Source: Gordionus sp. m RMFG-2023
Lineage: Eukaryota > Nematomorpha > Gordioida > Chordodea > Parachordodidae
Reading direction: 5' to 3'
Length of the DNA stretch: 64,000 bases
NCBI RefSeq assembly: GCF_954871325.1
Contig: NC_088777.1
Span: 12,253,366-12,317,365, forward strand
The notes below the pieces were generated by a model. That model was not told where the DNA came from. It was given only the letters and a program-made list of their open reading frames with translations, and did not search any database. A program made the position numbers and the translations under genes. Shown here in pieces: positions 35,801-46,503 of the stretch (positions are counted from its first letter, which is position 1; each line of letters begins with the position of its first letter).

Positions 35801-38646
35801 TGAGCATTAATAACGGTATGTTATATTGTATATAGCATATAATTAATTTCGACGAACCTTTAATAGATTATTTTTATAGAAAGGTAATTAAAAGTGGGCA
35901 TTTAGTTGGGTAATCTTAATGAAAAGTTTCTTGAATTTCGTGATTAAAAAGTCTTACCAAATTTAAAAAATAGTTATTAAAGTATCATACCTTGAGCTTA
36001 TCCCCCTTAAGAGCTAGATCCTTGGCTGATTTTCTAGGTTCCATTAGAGAATATGTTTTCTTCTCCAATTCCGCAATCAAACAATTTTTATAGATGTTTG
36101 ACTTCAAAAACCTAAATAAATTTGATATAATTTTGGGTTTGCTTTTCATACAAAAAAATCATATTTTTAAAGTAACTGTAAAGGTATAGGTGCATATCTG
36201 CCTTTATTTATCCATAATTTCATTCATATTAATCTTTTGGAAAATATACTGTTTAAATTTTATTAAAAAATAAGAAAAATTTATATCTAAAGTTTTTTTA
36301 AAAATTAATGTTAATGTGAAAATCCATTCTTAAAGTTGTAAAGTTTTTTTAAACTACAAATTTACAACTTGCCCAAGCTTATACAGTTGAATGGATAACT
36401 CCTAGAATTAACTTTCGGATATATCAATCCGATAGTTGCCTATATTATAATGAGCTGACATAAAGGTATTATCCATTTTATGGAAATATATAACGTTACA
36501 CAATTTTAATTTGCAATTCAAGGAATTCAGTGGGCATATTGACTTCAAAAAATCGAGATAAATTAAACAATGGAATTTATCAATAATCTTCACCATACCA
36601 ATCAATTTATATAGAGAAGAAAGAAATAGAACATTCATAATAAACAAAAGAGCAATTAGAAAAGGGGGGGGGGAATAATTACCTAGCATAAGAATCGTAT
36701 CTCATTAAATTGTAAATCTGAGTCTGAGCTGCTTCGAATAGAGTTTTATAACACAGGGTTTCGTCAGGTTGGTTCAACAATTTGTCCTTTACAGCTTGCC
36801 GACAATAGTCATTTATATTAACGGGACAAAGAGCATTATCAGCTAGAAAATGTTCGAATATACTTTTGCCTTTGCTTTTGATCTAAAAAAATATTAAAAC
36901 TAAAATAAAAAGTTGTTCTTTAATTTATTTCTCCCCCTCCCCTTTCCATTTATTTATCTTTCTTTATTTGCCTTTTCCGTTTTTCTTCAAAAATGTAAAT
37001 TACCAAGTCGACATCGTTCAATGCTTTCAGGGCTTCACACTCTTTCCAAAACTCGATGTTTTCTTCGCTGTACTCCTTCCTGAGAAACTCCTGTCCGTAA
37101 ATTTTTAAAAAATATCAATTGATAAAAAAATTACAAAAAAGCTTAAACTTTTCGAATTGAAATTTTTATTTAAATCCTGTCCTGTTAGCTAGAATACCAA
37201 ATCAATAAACGAGTAAATTGAGAGCCTTATTATTATATTTTAAATAATATTTCCTGTAGCAGCATACTGGTACTGATAAAATTTTAATCTTGATCTTACC
37301 AAAATAAAAATATAGGCTAATAGTGCCTACAAATTGATACTTATTCTTTGCGTTTCAAATAATGTTCTTAAATAGTATAAATGCAAATTGCTAAATGTTC
37401 TTTGAGGCTTTAAAAAAAAGCAAATTTAATATCACATTTTAATTTAAGTGAATCACGAACAGAGATGCTCTGGACAAAAAGACCCGACAAAAGTATCCTA
37501 GTCATAAAGAAACCAATTTTAGAAATTTGATAATTTTAAAAATGTTTCACTTTTTAAGCGTTTTATTTTTTTTGAAATTTGGGATATTTTTATCAAGGGT
37601 ATTCTTGCCCTGATCTTCTTATCCAGGACATTTACGTTGAACCAATGAGGCGTTTTATAGATAAACACATCGGTACAGTCAATTTGAAAACAATATATGC
37701 CCTGATGCTATGAGAATTAGTTTAATTTTTTTAATATTTAAATTTGACAATGACTCATATATATGTATATATATAAATTGTCAATCTTTTAAAAAATATG
37801 GTCAGAATCAGAATCTATCTCCATCCACTTATCAAATTCGAAACCAAAAACTAACATTCAAAAACAAAAAATAATTACTAAAATTCGAGAAAAATATATC
37901 AAAAACAAGCATTTTTTTATATATTTAATTTTCTCGGTGTCCTTATCAAAAATAGTAAAATTAAAGTTAATATTTCAAACACAGTCTTTTTTGCTTTCGA
38001 TACTTATTATTTAGAACTGAGAAATATATTAAATCTTTTTACAAAATATAATATTTTATAAAAATTCTACTTTCAAAGTTTAAACTATTTTTAAAAAATG
38101 TTCTTCTGTGAAAAAGACTAATTAACATCAATTTTAGCAAAGAATTTATTTATAATGGTTTAAAAAAACCTTTTATTTTTGTCTTGATATTATATTATAA
38201 GAAATATATATCCAGGAATTTCACAATAATTTATAAAGCAAAGGAAAGAATATTAAAACCTCGAACACTTTCAACCCTTCCGAATCTCTCAGCAAATTAT
38301 CGAAGGTCACAGCCCAATGGGCAACCTTTCCTTCTTCTTTCCCTCCCCGCATCCCAGAATTCCTATTAACATCTTCGTTCGATTCGGGCTCTAGAATATT
38401 TGGAACCCCTAATCTATTGTCGATGGTAGATGGAGCTTGTCTAGATTGACCCTCCGCTTCATAATAATTTAAGTCTCGGAGGCTCCCACCACTGCTCATC
38501 CTTCTCATAGAGTCTTGGAGATTAGTGAAGTTTTTAGATATGCTGCCCAGTTTGCCATTGCCTATGGTGACCCTGTAAGATTTGGTTTGGTCGAAATTTT
38601 CATCGGAAACTTTTTCGGAAAGGCATTCTTGTATATCGCTCCCAGT
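32899..38646 (-). CDS. RGS12/RGS14-like regulator of G-protein signalling, partial
   Basis: Such proteins speed GTP hydrolysis by G-alpha subunits and scaffold Ras signalling. Minus-strand exons: 38646-38260, 37090-37004, 36882-36683, 36111-35991, 34941-34796, 34588-34441, 34321-33921, 33344-33144, 32980-32899 (about 590 residues). The RGS domain spans exons 1-4 (HWAVTFDNLLRD, EFLRKEYSEENIEFWKECE, CPVNIND, NLMRYDSYARFLKS), with the GAP-contact residues (the N of EEN, the N of VNI, the D of YDSY) present. Exon 7 holds a first Ras-binding-like domain (VTVKRMLTHICRWK, SAVDVY). Exon 8 holds a second (RIIFEMVLPIGKCIGVKTKP, KDVLNPIL). Phases agree except between exons 4 and 5, where a small exon of 3n+1 nt is probably missing from my model. 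The start, the true C-terminus and any GoLoco motif were not found. Confidence 0.9.
36664..36673 (-). repeat. Run of ten G (C10 on the gene strand) next to an RGS donor site
   Basis: On the gene strand this is C10, starting nine bases into RGS intron 3, whose donor is GTAATT. Another ten-base C/G run is at 33554-33563 in RGS intron 7. Uninterrupted C10 is striking in DNA this rich in A+T. Confidence 0.9.
37465..37632. mobile_element. MITE, ATGTCCTGGACAAAAAGAC type, in RGS intron 1
   Basis: The left end ATGCTCTGGACAAAAAGAC and right end CTTATCCAGGACAT are inverted repeats. The same ends, closer together, define the copy at 52914-53023. The element lies inside the 1.17 kb first readable intron of the RGS gene and helps explain its length. 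Confidence 0.7.
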
Positions 38647-38699
38647 CTTAATGTTATCATTTTTTTTGAAGAAGTATAAACGTTTATCAATTTGAATAT

Positions 38700-40560
38700 G
38701 AAATATGAGAGTTTTATTATTTTAGCATAATTATTATTTAAATATAATATTACCCCTGAGACATCTGGGCAGAATCAAATTTTAAAGCCCCGCTTCAATT
38801 TTTTAAAAAAACTTCCCATTTTCAAGCCCTCCAGATTTATATTTTTAGCCCCGGTTCTGGTTTATTCATTTACAGGTTATGCTAGGATTTTGATCAATTA
38901 ATGGCCCAGGATTTTTAAAAATTATTTTATTGTTATTCATTTTAAAAAGAAAATTGATGATATTATCGATCTCGTTTTCATTTTAAATTAACTAAATGCA
39001 AAAATATTTGTAAAAAATCTATCTAGCTTTAGTCTTGGCCAGGGTTTTTAATTATTCAGGTCCAGATTATTAAGTTCAAAATGCAAATTTACGGTCCGTC
39101 CTGATGATGGACTGATTCCAAGCCTGCAGGCTCAAACATGTAAATGGTCCAGGGGGGACTCTTTAAAATATTAAAAATGTCAAAATTTTTGAATAGTAAT
39201 AAGATTGGAATAAGTTGAATATATGGAATACTAATTAAAATTGAGTTAAAAATATATAATATTTTATCCAAAATTTTATTTATATTGATTAAATGCGAAA
39301 TTTCAAAGCTAAATAAACATCTACATTTTTATTTCAACACCTACTAATAAATATATATATTGTTGTTAAAATATAAATAAAATTACATTATAATAACTAA
39401 TAAGTATAAGTCTAATAATTTTTAACAATAAAAAAGAAGGAGCCCTTTATTTTAAATCGATTATAATTTTGATAAGGTTTTATTACGAATAATACTGAGT
39501 AGATATCTTGATTAATTTGATACTATTATAAATTTTGCCCATTCAAGATTCTGAGGGTATATTAATAGTTTTAGGAGAGATGCCTAAATATTTAAATGAT
39601 GATTTAAAAAGGTAGATTAGGAATCATTTTTAAATTGGATTTGAGCAGAAATAGTATACAGTATCCCATACACTGTAAATTTCAGAAAAATTTATAGTGA
39701 ACCTTTAAACTGCGATTTTATATACATTCACTTATTTTATAGATTTTTTCTCAAAAAAAATACATAAAAGTTCATTTTTAAAACATAAATAAATTAAAAC
39801 AAATCGGAAATATTTTTTAAAATAGAAAGAAGTCCAAACAATTATGCGAATTAATTGTAAATATATATAAAAAAATACAAAAACCGCCATTAACATCAGG
39901 TCCTTTTCATAGAACCAATCGGATACGGTTCTTACGGATCCGAAGCTGATCAAGTGGCAGATTCAACATCCAGCTAATCTCAAATAATAGTTATCGTTCA
40001 TTATAAATAGAATATATTTAAAAAATTTAATATAAAAAGAAATATTTTTAAAAAAAGATAAGAATTCAATTATTTAAAGGAAACTTGTAATGTATAGCAA
40101 TGCAATTGTTTTGGTGAATGGCATTCTTATTTAGAGTAAAAACCTGATCTAAGAGAGGTTCCGGTTTAAAATTCTAAAATAGAGATTCTTTTTTAAATTT
40201 GACATGGTTCTTAAGGTTCCAAGTTCTGGTTCCTATACCATAAACTCTGTTTAGTATAATAAAAAAAATCATAATTTAAATCAATTTATTGTTTACATTT
40301 TAATAATTTACTAGTTCTTGGTAAAAATCATGAATTATAATATAATCCATTTTACTAATTTTTGTATTCGAAATAAAAAAGATTTTACTAAATTTAGTCA
40401 CATGCACATAAAGTTTTAATTAATTTCTAAATTTTATTAGTATTAAAATGATTGTATATTTTGCTTAATTCCAGTTCATTTTTTTTGTTGATATGTTAAT
40501 TATTTTTAGTAAAAATGTTTAAAATCTCTAAAAATAGTAAAACTATGCAATGTATATTTA
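38700..40560. other. Upstream of readable RGS exons; transposon remnants
   Basis: Earlier exons of the RGS gene should lie here but none could be assigned. Fragments with GCCCCG and TGGCCCAGG motifs (38755-39070) and a block with repeated GGTTCC/GGAACC (about 39897-40238, including GAACCGTATCCGATTGGTTC on the minus strand) look like decayed hAT-type MITEs. Exon-like minus-strand frames at 39900-39958 coincide with that block and were not accepted as host exons. Confidence 0.35.
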
Positions 40561-40645
40561 AAAAAATTGCAAAAGTAATGTAATTATCTCTAGCCAATTC
40601 AATAAATTTTCTCAATCAGGGTCGGCTTCTTCTGTTCCTTCAGTT

Positions 40646-41026
40646 TCATGAGTTGTAGTAGCTTTCAAGTTTAATCGGTGGAAACGACCACATTAGCCAA
40701 GTCGAACTTATTGTAATGGGTGATCTAGTAGTTATGACTGCAGGCTTTGTGGTTGTCATTGGGGGTCGGGTAGTTGCGACGGGGGGTCTAGTTATTACTG
40801 GAGTTCGAGTAGTTACCGCAGGAGGTATAGTTGTAAGTTGAGTAGTTGCCACTGGACATCTGGTCGTAGCGGTGGCTAAGATTAAAGGTTGTACAACCCT
40901 TTGGTAATGTTCACGAGAAGTAAGGAAATATCCATAACCACACTTGACAGAGCATTCTTTGAAACAACTTATTTTGACATGAGTGGAAGCGAACGATTTT
41001 AATAAGGATATTATTAGGCAAGCCAA
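40646..41026 (-). CDS. Thr/Pro-rich (mucin-like) open frame with a Cys-rich N-terminal part
   Basis: An open frame of 126 codons. The N-terminal part has CFKECSVKCGYGYFLTSREH; then come threonine/proline repeats such as AVTTRTPVITRPPVATTRPP. Thr/Pro repeats of this sort are typical of O-glycosylated extracellular linkers. A frame shift relative to the other arm changes the C-terminal residues, so the ancestral end is uncertain. No signal peptide or upstream exon was identified. Its 5' part (about 40945-41026) lies in the spacer and is not duplicated. The function is unknown. Confidence 0.4.
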   Translation of the reverse strand: MACLIISLLKSFASTHVKISCFKECSVKCGYGYFLTSREHYQRVVQPLILATATTRCPVATTQLTTIPPAVTTRTPVITRPPVATTRPPMTTTKPAVITTRSPITISSTWLMWSFPPIKLESYYNS

Positions 41027-41039
41027 TTTTAATCTTCAT

Positions 41040-41375
41040 TTGTGATGATGGATATTTTCTTACTTCTCATGAACATTACCAAAAGGTTGTTCCAACCTTT
41101 AATCTTAGCCATAGCCACGATTAGACGCCCAGTAGTAACTACTCGACCTACAACTAGAACTCCTGCGGTAACTACTCGAACTCCAGTATGAACTAGAACC
41201 CCAGTTATAATTACTCGACCCCCAATAACCACAAAAAAGCCTGCAGTCATAACAACTAGACCACCCGTTACAATAAGTTGGACTTGGCCAATCTGGACGC
41301 TTGCACCGATTGAACTTGAAACTACTATAACTCATGAAACTGAAGCAACAGAAGAAGCCGACTCTGATTGAGAAA
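41040..41375 (+). pseudogene. Inverted, 5'-truncated copy of the Thr/Pro-rich frame
   Basis: Read on the plus strand it begins ICDDGYFLTSHEHYQKVV, matching the minus-strand copy after its cysteine motif. It then runs through the same Thr/Pro repeats with one frame change and an in-frame stop, and ends ELETTITHETEATEEADSD before a stop. Because the first exon region is absent and the frame is broken, it is probably a pseudogene made by a partial inverted duplication. Confidence 0.5.
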
Positions 41376-41408
41376 ATTTATTGAATTAACTAGAGATAAT
41401 TAGATTAC

Positions 41409-43670
41409 TGTTAGAAATAAACTCTAATTAAAGATAACTTTAATAAGGTTAAAAGAGGGATCTTAGAATTGGAACTTTGTGTTTATTTATGGGGACGGGA
41501 GGTTATCGAAAAATAATAGGTTAATTTTTATTTTTTTGACAAAATTTATGATTAAAACCACGGCACAAATATAAATGAATATAATATAATAGAAATAAAA
41601 TTAAATAATAGGAACGCGTTCCGGAACGTTATAACATGGAACGGACACATTTTTTGGCCATAAGGGAAAAGGAACAAGAACCCCAAAAATGCCATTGTTT
41701 TGGGTCCCTGATTAGAAGTTAACATTATGAGTAACCATGTTATTTCCATTAAGAAATTCTCCCATCTACCCAGAAATAAAATGTTAACTACCAAACACTT
41801 AGTTTTTGGTAAAAATTAATAGAATGATTGCAATTTTAACTCTACTAAAAAAGGCGATGACTGGATAAAGTGTACCAAATATCCCAAATGGGAACATTCA
41901 AGTTGTGCTTAGAATGACCCATATTATGTGTCTCCCTATAATAAGTTTTCATAGGGTGTAATTTTTTTAAAAATTATTTTCAACCAAGGAAGCCAAATAA
42001 TTTTTATATATTCGTCAAAAATTTCAAATAGAAATCTTTGGATATAATTATGGTTCTTTTTGGGAACACAATTATGAAATTATATTTTATTTTTATAGTG
42101 TTTAATATTATATTTAAAAAATATTCTAAATCTAAAATCTGATTTAAATCCCCAAAATCATTATCATAAATCGATTTTTTTTAAAATTTTTACAAAATGA
42201 AATCATGATTTTTGCCACCCTAATATAAATGTATGGCTAAAATTAAAAAAATATATTTCTTGAAATTATAATTGAGAATCAGAATATGAATAGTTTTTAA
42301 AGACAAGGAAAGAATAAATCATTATTATAAGGAAAAAATAGATTTAAAATGACAAATAATCCATTTTTACTTTAAAAAAAAAATTTATGCAGATTACCAA
42401 GTCAATATAAATTTTAATACATTATAATAATAATATAATAAACTTAACTTATATAATACTGTTAATAATGAATAATAATAATAAGGAAAAGGTTTATTAA
42501 CATCTTGCTTGCTATACTAATATCCTATCTATTATTATTTTCTAATTTATTTGTTTCTCAACAAAATCAATATATAAAAATAAAAAGTGATTATTTTCCT
42601 TCAAATTTTCAAGCAATCCATAAAAAATTTCACAAACTTTTTGAATTCTAATTCTAGCTATATATATAAAGAATAATTTATCTTCATATTTTTTTTAATG
42701 ATTATTTTTATGGCCTCATAGGAAAGTAGGGGGAAAGGGAGTTAAGACAAATTTATAATTTTTATCATCTTCCACCTTATTTTTTAGAGATTTTTTTTTC
42801 TATCTATATTCATTTCTTTTTATCTTTATGTATCATCTCCTCTTACCAGCCTCTATATCTCCACAGGGTATATACAAAAAAAAAATTTTTTTTAAGTAAG
42901 TAGATATATAATGCTAGATAGTAGTTTGATGTAATTAAGTAATGTTTTAGGAACTTCACTTTTAAATTTTGATGAATTCGTTTTTCACAATTTGTCTGAC
43001 ATTCATTACAAAAAAATATGATAAAATTTTTATCATATTATAATACTTCACTTCAATTAAATTTGAAATTAAAATTTTTTTTAATATTTAAAAATGAAAA
43101 ATATAAATATTTCGATAAATTAAGCTTAATATTAGCTAATACATAAAGCCTATAATAGGCTTTGTATTTTACAGATCCATAGCTTCATACCTAATATCTT
43201 CAAGATTTGAATGACAATGATTATAATGTTCAATCTCTCAGAACCAGTGGCATAGACAAAAGGAGTTAAAGCCCTACCTCCAACCAGATGAAAAATAGGA
43301 TTAAGTAAAATTTTGTGTTTACATAAAACTACGAAAATTTGCTTTTATTTATTTTAAATTGATAACCCTTCTTAATTTCCTATTTTATAAAAAATCATAT
43401 CAGAAAATTTTTATTTTACTCTTCCTCGGATATTGTTGTTTTGTTTTAAACTTTTCGGAATGATTAATAATGAATGATTCTTCAAATAATAAAGTATATA
43501 ATTGTATACAGTATTTTCGACATATGAATTGTAATTTGATACCCTCATACCCATAACGCTGTTATATAATAGATGGTAATTTCTTAATTATCGAATTTGT
43601 AAGATAATACTTTTTTTAAAGAAAATTTAAATAAATATATATTATAGAATTTGTTATAGTTCAAGTTTAT
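41409..43670. other. AT-rich DNA; one GGAACG-type remnant
   Basis: A block with GGAACGCGTTCCGGAACG and further GGAAC motifs lies at about 41608-41770 and resembles a MITE end. CCAGTGGCATAGACAAAAGG near 43241 resembles another. Otherwise nothing recognised. Confidence 0.3.
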
Positions 43671-43674
43671 TAAT

Positions 43675-43770
43675 ATTATACAGAGCCCTGTCCTAATAAA
43701 TTTTTTTAAATAACCAGGTCGGCCCGAAAATTTTTAACCCGATCAGACCCAACAAATTTAGGGAAAAGAT
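43675..43770. mobile_element. Fragment of GCCCGGCC-type MITE
   Basis: CAGAGCCCTGTCCTAATAAA, then CCAGGTCGGCCCGAAAA, recalls the family end and interior. No right end was found. Confidence 0.4.
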
Positions 43771-44214
43771 ATATGGCCTTTAATTTTTAAAAAAATTATC
43801 ATAAATTTCAATATTCTAAGTTTTTTTTAAGCGGCAAAATTCATAGTGTGTTAAAAATTTTGTACAAGTTGGCGAAATGGGCTTATGCGTTTTACTTTAA
43901 AACCACCGGCAGCCGAAACGCGATGGCATGTGGTAATTTCTTGCCTTGAGAAATATTTTCGATATTCCTATTATTCAGTTTAATTGAACCTAAAAATTTA
44001 CAATTTATTTGAAACAACAGTTTTAAAATATTAATATTAACAAATTCAGCAATTTATTTAAATTATAATTAAAGAAATGTACTAATACTTTTACAATTTA
44101 CAACATTAAAGAAATGCATTAGTATACCTTTACATTTACTCATTAAAGGTGCCACTATCTTAATAAAATTGGCATCGGTGATACCCATATTCGCGTTTTA
44201 ACGTCTCGATTTCG

Positions 44215-44395
44215 CTAAATTTATATTAAAATTATCGCAAAAATAATTTTATGCAAGACTCGAGATTCGTTAATAGATGTCCAAACCTTTCTGCCATCTA
44301 TGAGCAAAATCTCCTGGTTGATTAATATTTTTTGGCTAAAATATTGGGTTAGCCAATTTTAAAATCGTGCCGTTTAACAACAATCATGGTAAAAA
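44215..44395. mobile_element. TAGTGTTGTTAAA-type MITE, degraded
   Basis: The right end GCCGTTTAACAACAATC and the interior (GCAAGACTCGAGATTCG, ATCTATGAGCAAAATCTC, TTGGCTAAAATATTGGG) match the intact copy at 59438-59660. The left terminal repeat is not recognisable. Confidence 0.6.
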
Positions 44396-44714
44396 AGTTA
44401 TATTAGTATATATGTGGGAAATTATTTTAAAATATTCTAAATATATTAACATAGTAAACCTGTCTTTCACACAAGGTGTATAATCAAATTATTATTTATA
44501 TATGAGAAACGGTAGGATTATGGTTTGTGCGCCATACCATTATTGGCTATCTTTTATTTATTTAGTTTCAAATGATTGGTTGAACTTTATTTATTTTTAT
44601 TTTTTTTAATGTTTATTATCGAAAACAATTGGTTATATTCTTAAATGATTTTTTTAAATTTTAATAGCGAGAAGAATAAATGTTTAAATTTATTTAAAAA
44701 TAATATTTATTTGT

Positions 44715-45036
44715 GGACCAGGTTAATAGAAGCATAAAGATCCAGTCCGTCTTTGGAGCGATCTCAAACAAAATATGTTCAGTTTGGGTGGTGCCAGTTT
44801 ATAAAAGATTAAATAGCAACATATATTTATTTAATAAAGAGAAAAAATATCTATTGAATATCTTTAAAAATATTTCAGAATATAATTCAAGCATTTCCTA
44901 TTATAAATATATGGCACAAAGGTTTGGACATCTATTAGCGAAATATCGAATCTTAGGAAATATTTTTCTGGCTAAAGTTGCCTTTATTAAAATTCGGCAC
45001 AAATCTATCCATTTAACACCACTATTCCTCGGGTAT
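44715..45036. mobile_element. TAGTGTTGTTAAA-type MITE, longer degraded copy
   Basis: It ends CCATTTAACACCACTA and shares GGCACAAAGGTTTGGACATC and ATATTTTTCTGGCTAAAGTT with the family. The 112-codon open frame across it is a by-product and resembles no protein. Confidence 0.5.
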
Positions 45037-45239
45037 GTTTTTATTCTTTAAATGCATTCAGCTATTAATGCATCATATGGAATATTGTACATTCTCGCAA
45101 TAAAAATCTGCTAAATATTTATTTTTTTATATATAAAGATGTAATGGAGAGATAAAAATCTTTATTTTAGTAATCTTCAACTGACCCTATCGATGTCATT
45201 ATTTAGAAAGACTTTACTTTAGTTTTGCAGTGAAAAGGT

Positions 45240-45700
45240 TGCATATGATTTGGTGGAAAATTTTAAAATGGTAGATAAATATAAAGCTATAGAAAATCTG
45301 ATGTGTATTAATTTATAGAATAGATTAGTAGCGCATTTATTTCTACATGTTAATTGTAACATATATGCGATAAGAGGTAGGAATCAGTAAAATTTTTGAA
45401 AAATATTTTAGCAGATATGTGCTTCATCCCACCCATTCAAAATTATAACTTATACTAGTCAATTAGAAGAAAAATATAAACTTGGTGTAAACGAGAAAAA
45501 ACACGATATCGATCCCATGATTAGATAAATGCAGTGCCGAGCATATTTGGAGATCTGGGGGATTTGAATTTAGACATGAATCACTGGATACACCTCATGT
45601 TTCCGCTGAACGACGCCGTTTTACATGCGAATCAAATCAATTTCCAGATTTTTATAAGTATTCAAACAAATTAACAAAATTGGCAAACTAAGAGACTAAT
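45240..45700 (+). other. Coding-like remnant, unidentified
   Basis: Short plus-strand frames with protein-like composition occur: AYDLVENFKMVDKYKAIENL near 45245 and AEHIWRSGGFEFRHESLDTP near 45538-45600. They are in different frames with stops between. They may be a broken transposase or host pseudogene. I recognise no family. Confidence 0.2.
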
Positions 45701-45956
45701 CCTCCCAAAACAATAATCAGAAGTTATATGTGGTTTCGAATAAAATAAACAAAATTTTATTTTAAAAAATGAAAATTTATTTTATTTTTTAAAAAAAAAA
45801 ATTAATTGTGATATCTGATACACTTAACCTTGAAATTTATTTTATTAGCATCTTTAATTAAGTTTAAATAAAACCATAATTTCGAATAAATAAATAAATT
45901 GAAAAAAATAATATATAGCGCAGGAATAATAAAAGGTCCTGCTGAACCGACCCATA

Positions 45957-46503
45957 AAGATATATAATTATACTAAAATGAATGATTCATTTATTAAAAT
46001 GTGCATCAATACTAATCATCTATTAGCATGCTAATTTTGGTTATCCACACCAATGACATATAATAATACCTAGACTGACAATTCATCCATTAAAAGTGTA
46101 CATCAATACAAATCAGCTAGAGACGCCATCTTGGTTACTGTAATAAATATTAAAATTTTAAACGAGAGCCTAATTTTATATTATATCTGATGCAAACTTT
46201 ATTAAAGAATTGCCTGATCATCGAGATAATAAGAAAGTAAGTTATCAATTTAATATTAGTTTTTAACATGAAAATAATTATTATAAAGGTTACCAAAATG
46301 GCGGGTCCAGCTGATTTGCTTTTAACGAAGCTTAAAAATGCATTTTAATGAATGAATCGTCAGTCTAGGTATTATTATATGTCATTGATCCACACAAACT
46401 ATATATTATAAGGAAAACTAAAATGTTGCTTCACCAGCTGATTTGCATTCGTAGACGCTAAATGAATGAATCAGTCTAGGTATATAATTATATGTCATTG
46501 GTT
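45957..46503. mobile_element. Outer MITE, CAATGACATATAAT family
   Basis: The right end GGTATATAATTATATGTCATTG and the left end ATATATAATTATACTAAAAT with a following AATGATTCATT are diverged inverted repeats of the same family as the inner element. It was split by the inner insertion at 46051-46387. Outer flanks (CCGACC and TTGACC types) agree only partly. It is older than its guest. Confidence 0.6.
46051..46387. mobile_element. Inner MITE, CAATGACATATAATAATACC ends (337 bp)
   Basis: The terminal inverted repeats begin CAATGACATATAATAATACC and continue TAGACTGAC with an ATTCAT motif; they match almost perfectly for about 40 bp. The flanks are an exact 8-bp duplication, ATCCACAC (46043-46050 and 46388-46395), which suits a hAT-type insertion. 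It sits inside a related, older copy. There is no coding capacity. Confidence 0.9.

Larger units (their letters stand above)
40575..41408. repeat. Large inverted repeat, arms about 365 bp
   Basis: The left arm (40575 to about 40945) and right arm (about 41043 to 41408) are reverse complements at roughly 80% identity, with a spacer of about 100 bp. Both contain the Thr/Pro-rich coding sequence described at 40646-41026. Matching outer edges include GTAATGTAATTATCTCTAG on the left against GTAATCTAATTATCTCTAG from the right. A transcript through it would fold into a long hairpin. Confidence 0.85.

Noticed and set aside
36408-36689. 93-codon minus-strand frame overlapping the RGS gene
   Set aside because: It lies almost entirely in intron 3 of the RGS gene and reads through the donor site; the spliced reading gives a clear RGS domain.
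39900-39958. Exon-like minus-strand frames (WMLNLPLDQLRIRKNRIRL and a second frame) upstream of the RGS exons
   Set aside because: Both frames fall in a block of repeated GGTTCC/GGAACC motifs that looks like a MITE end, and neither resembles an RGS12/14 domain.
44713-45051. 112-codon plus-strand open frame
   Set aside because: It coincides with a TAGTGTTGTTAAA-type MITE and has no protein-like conservation.
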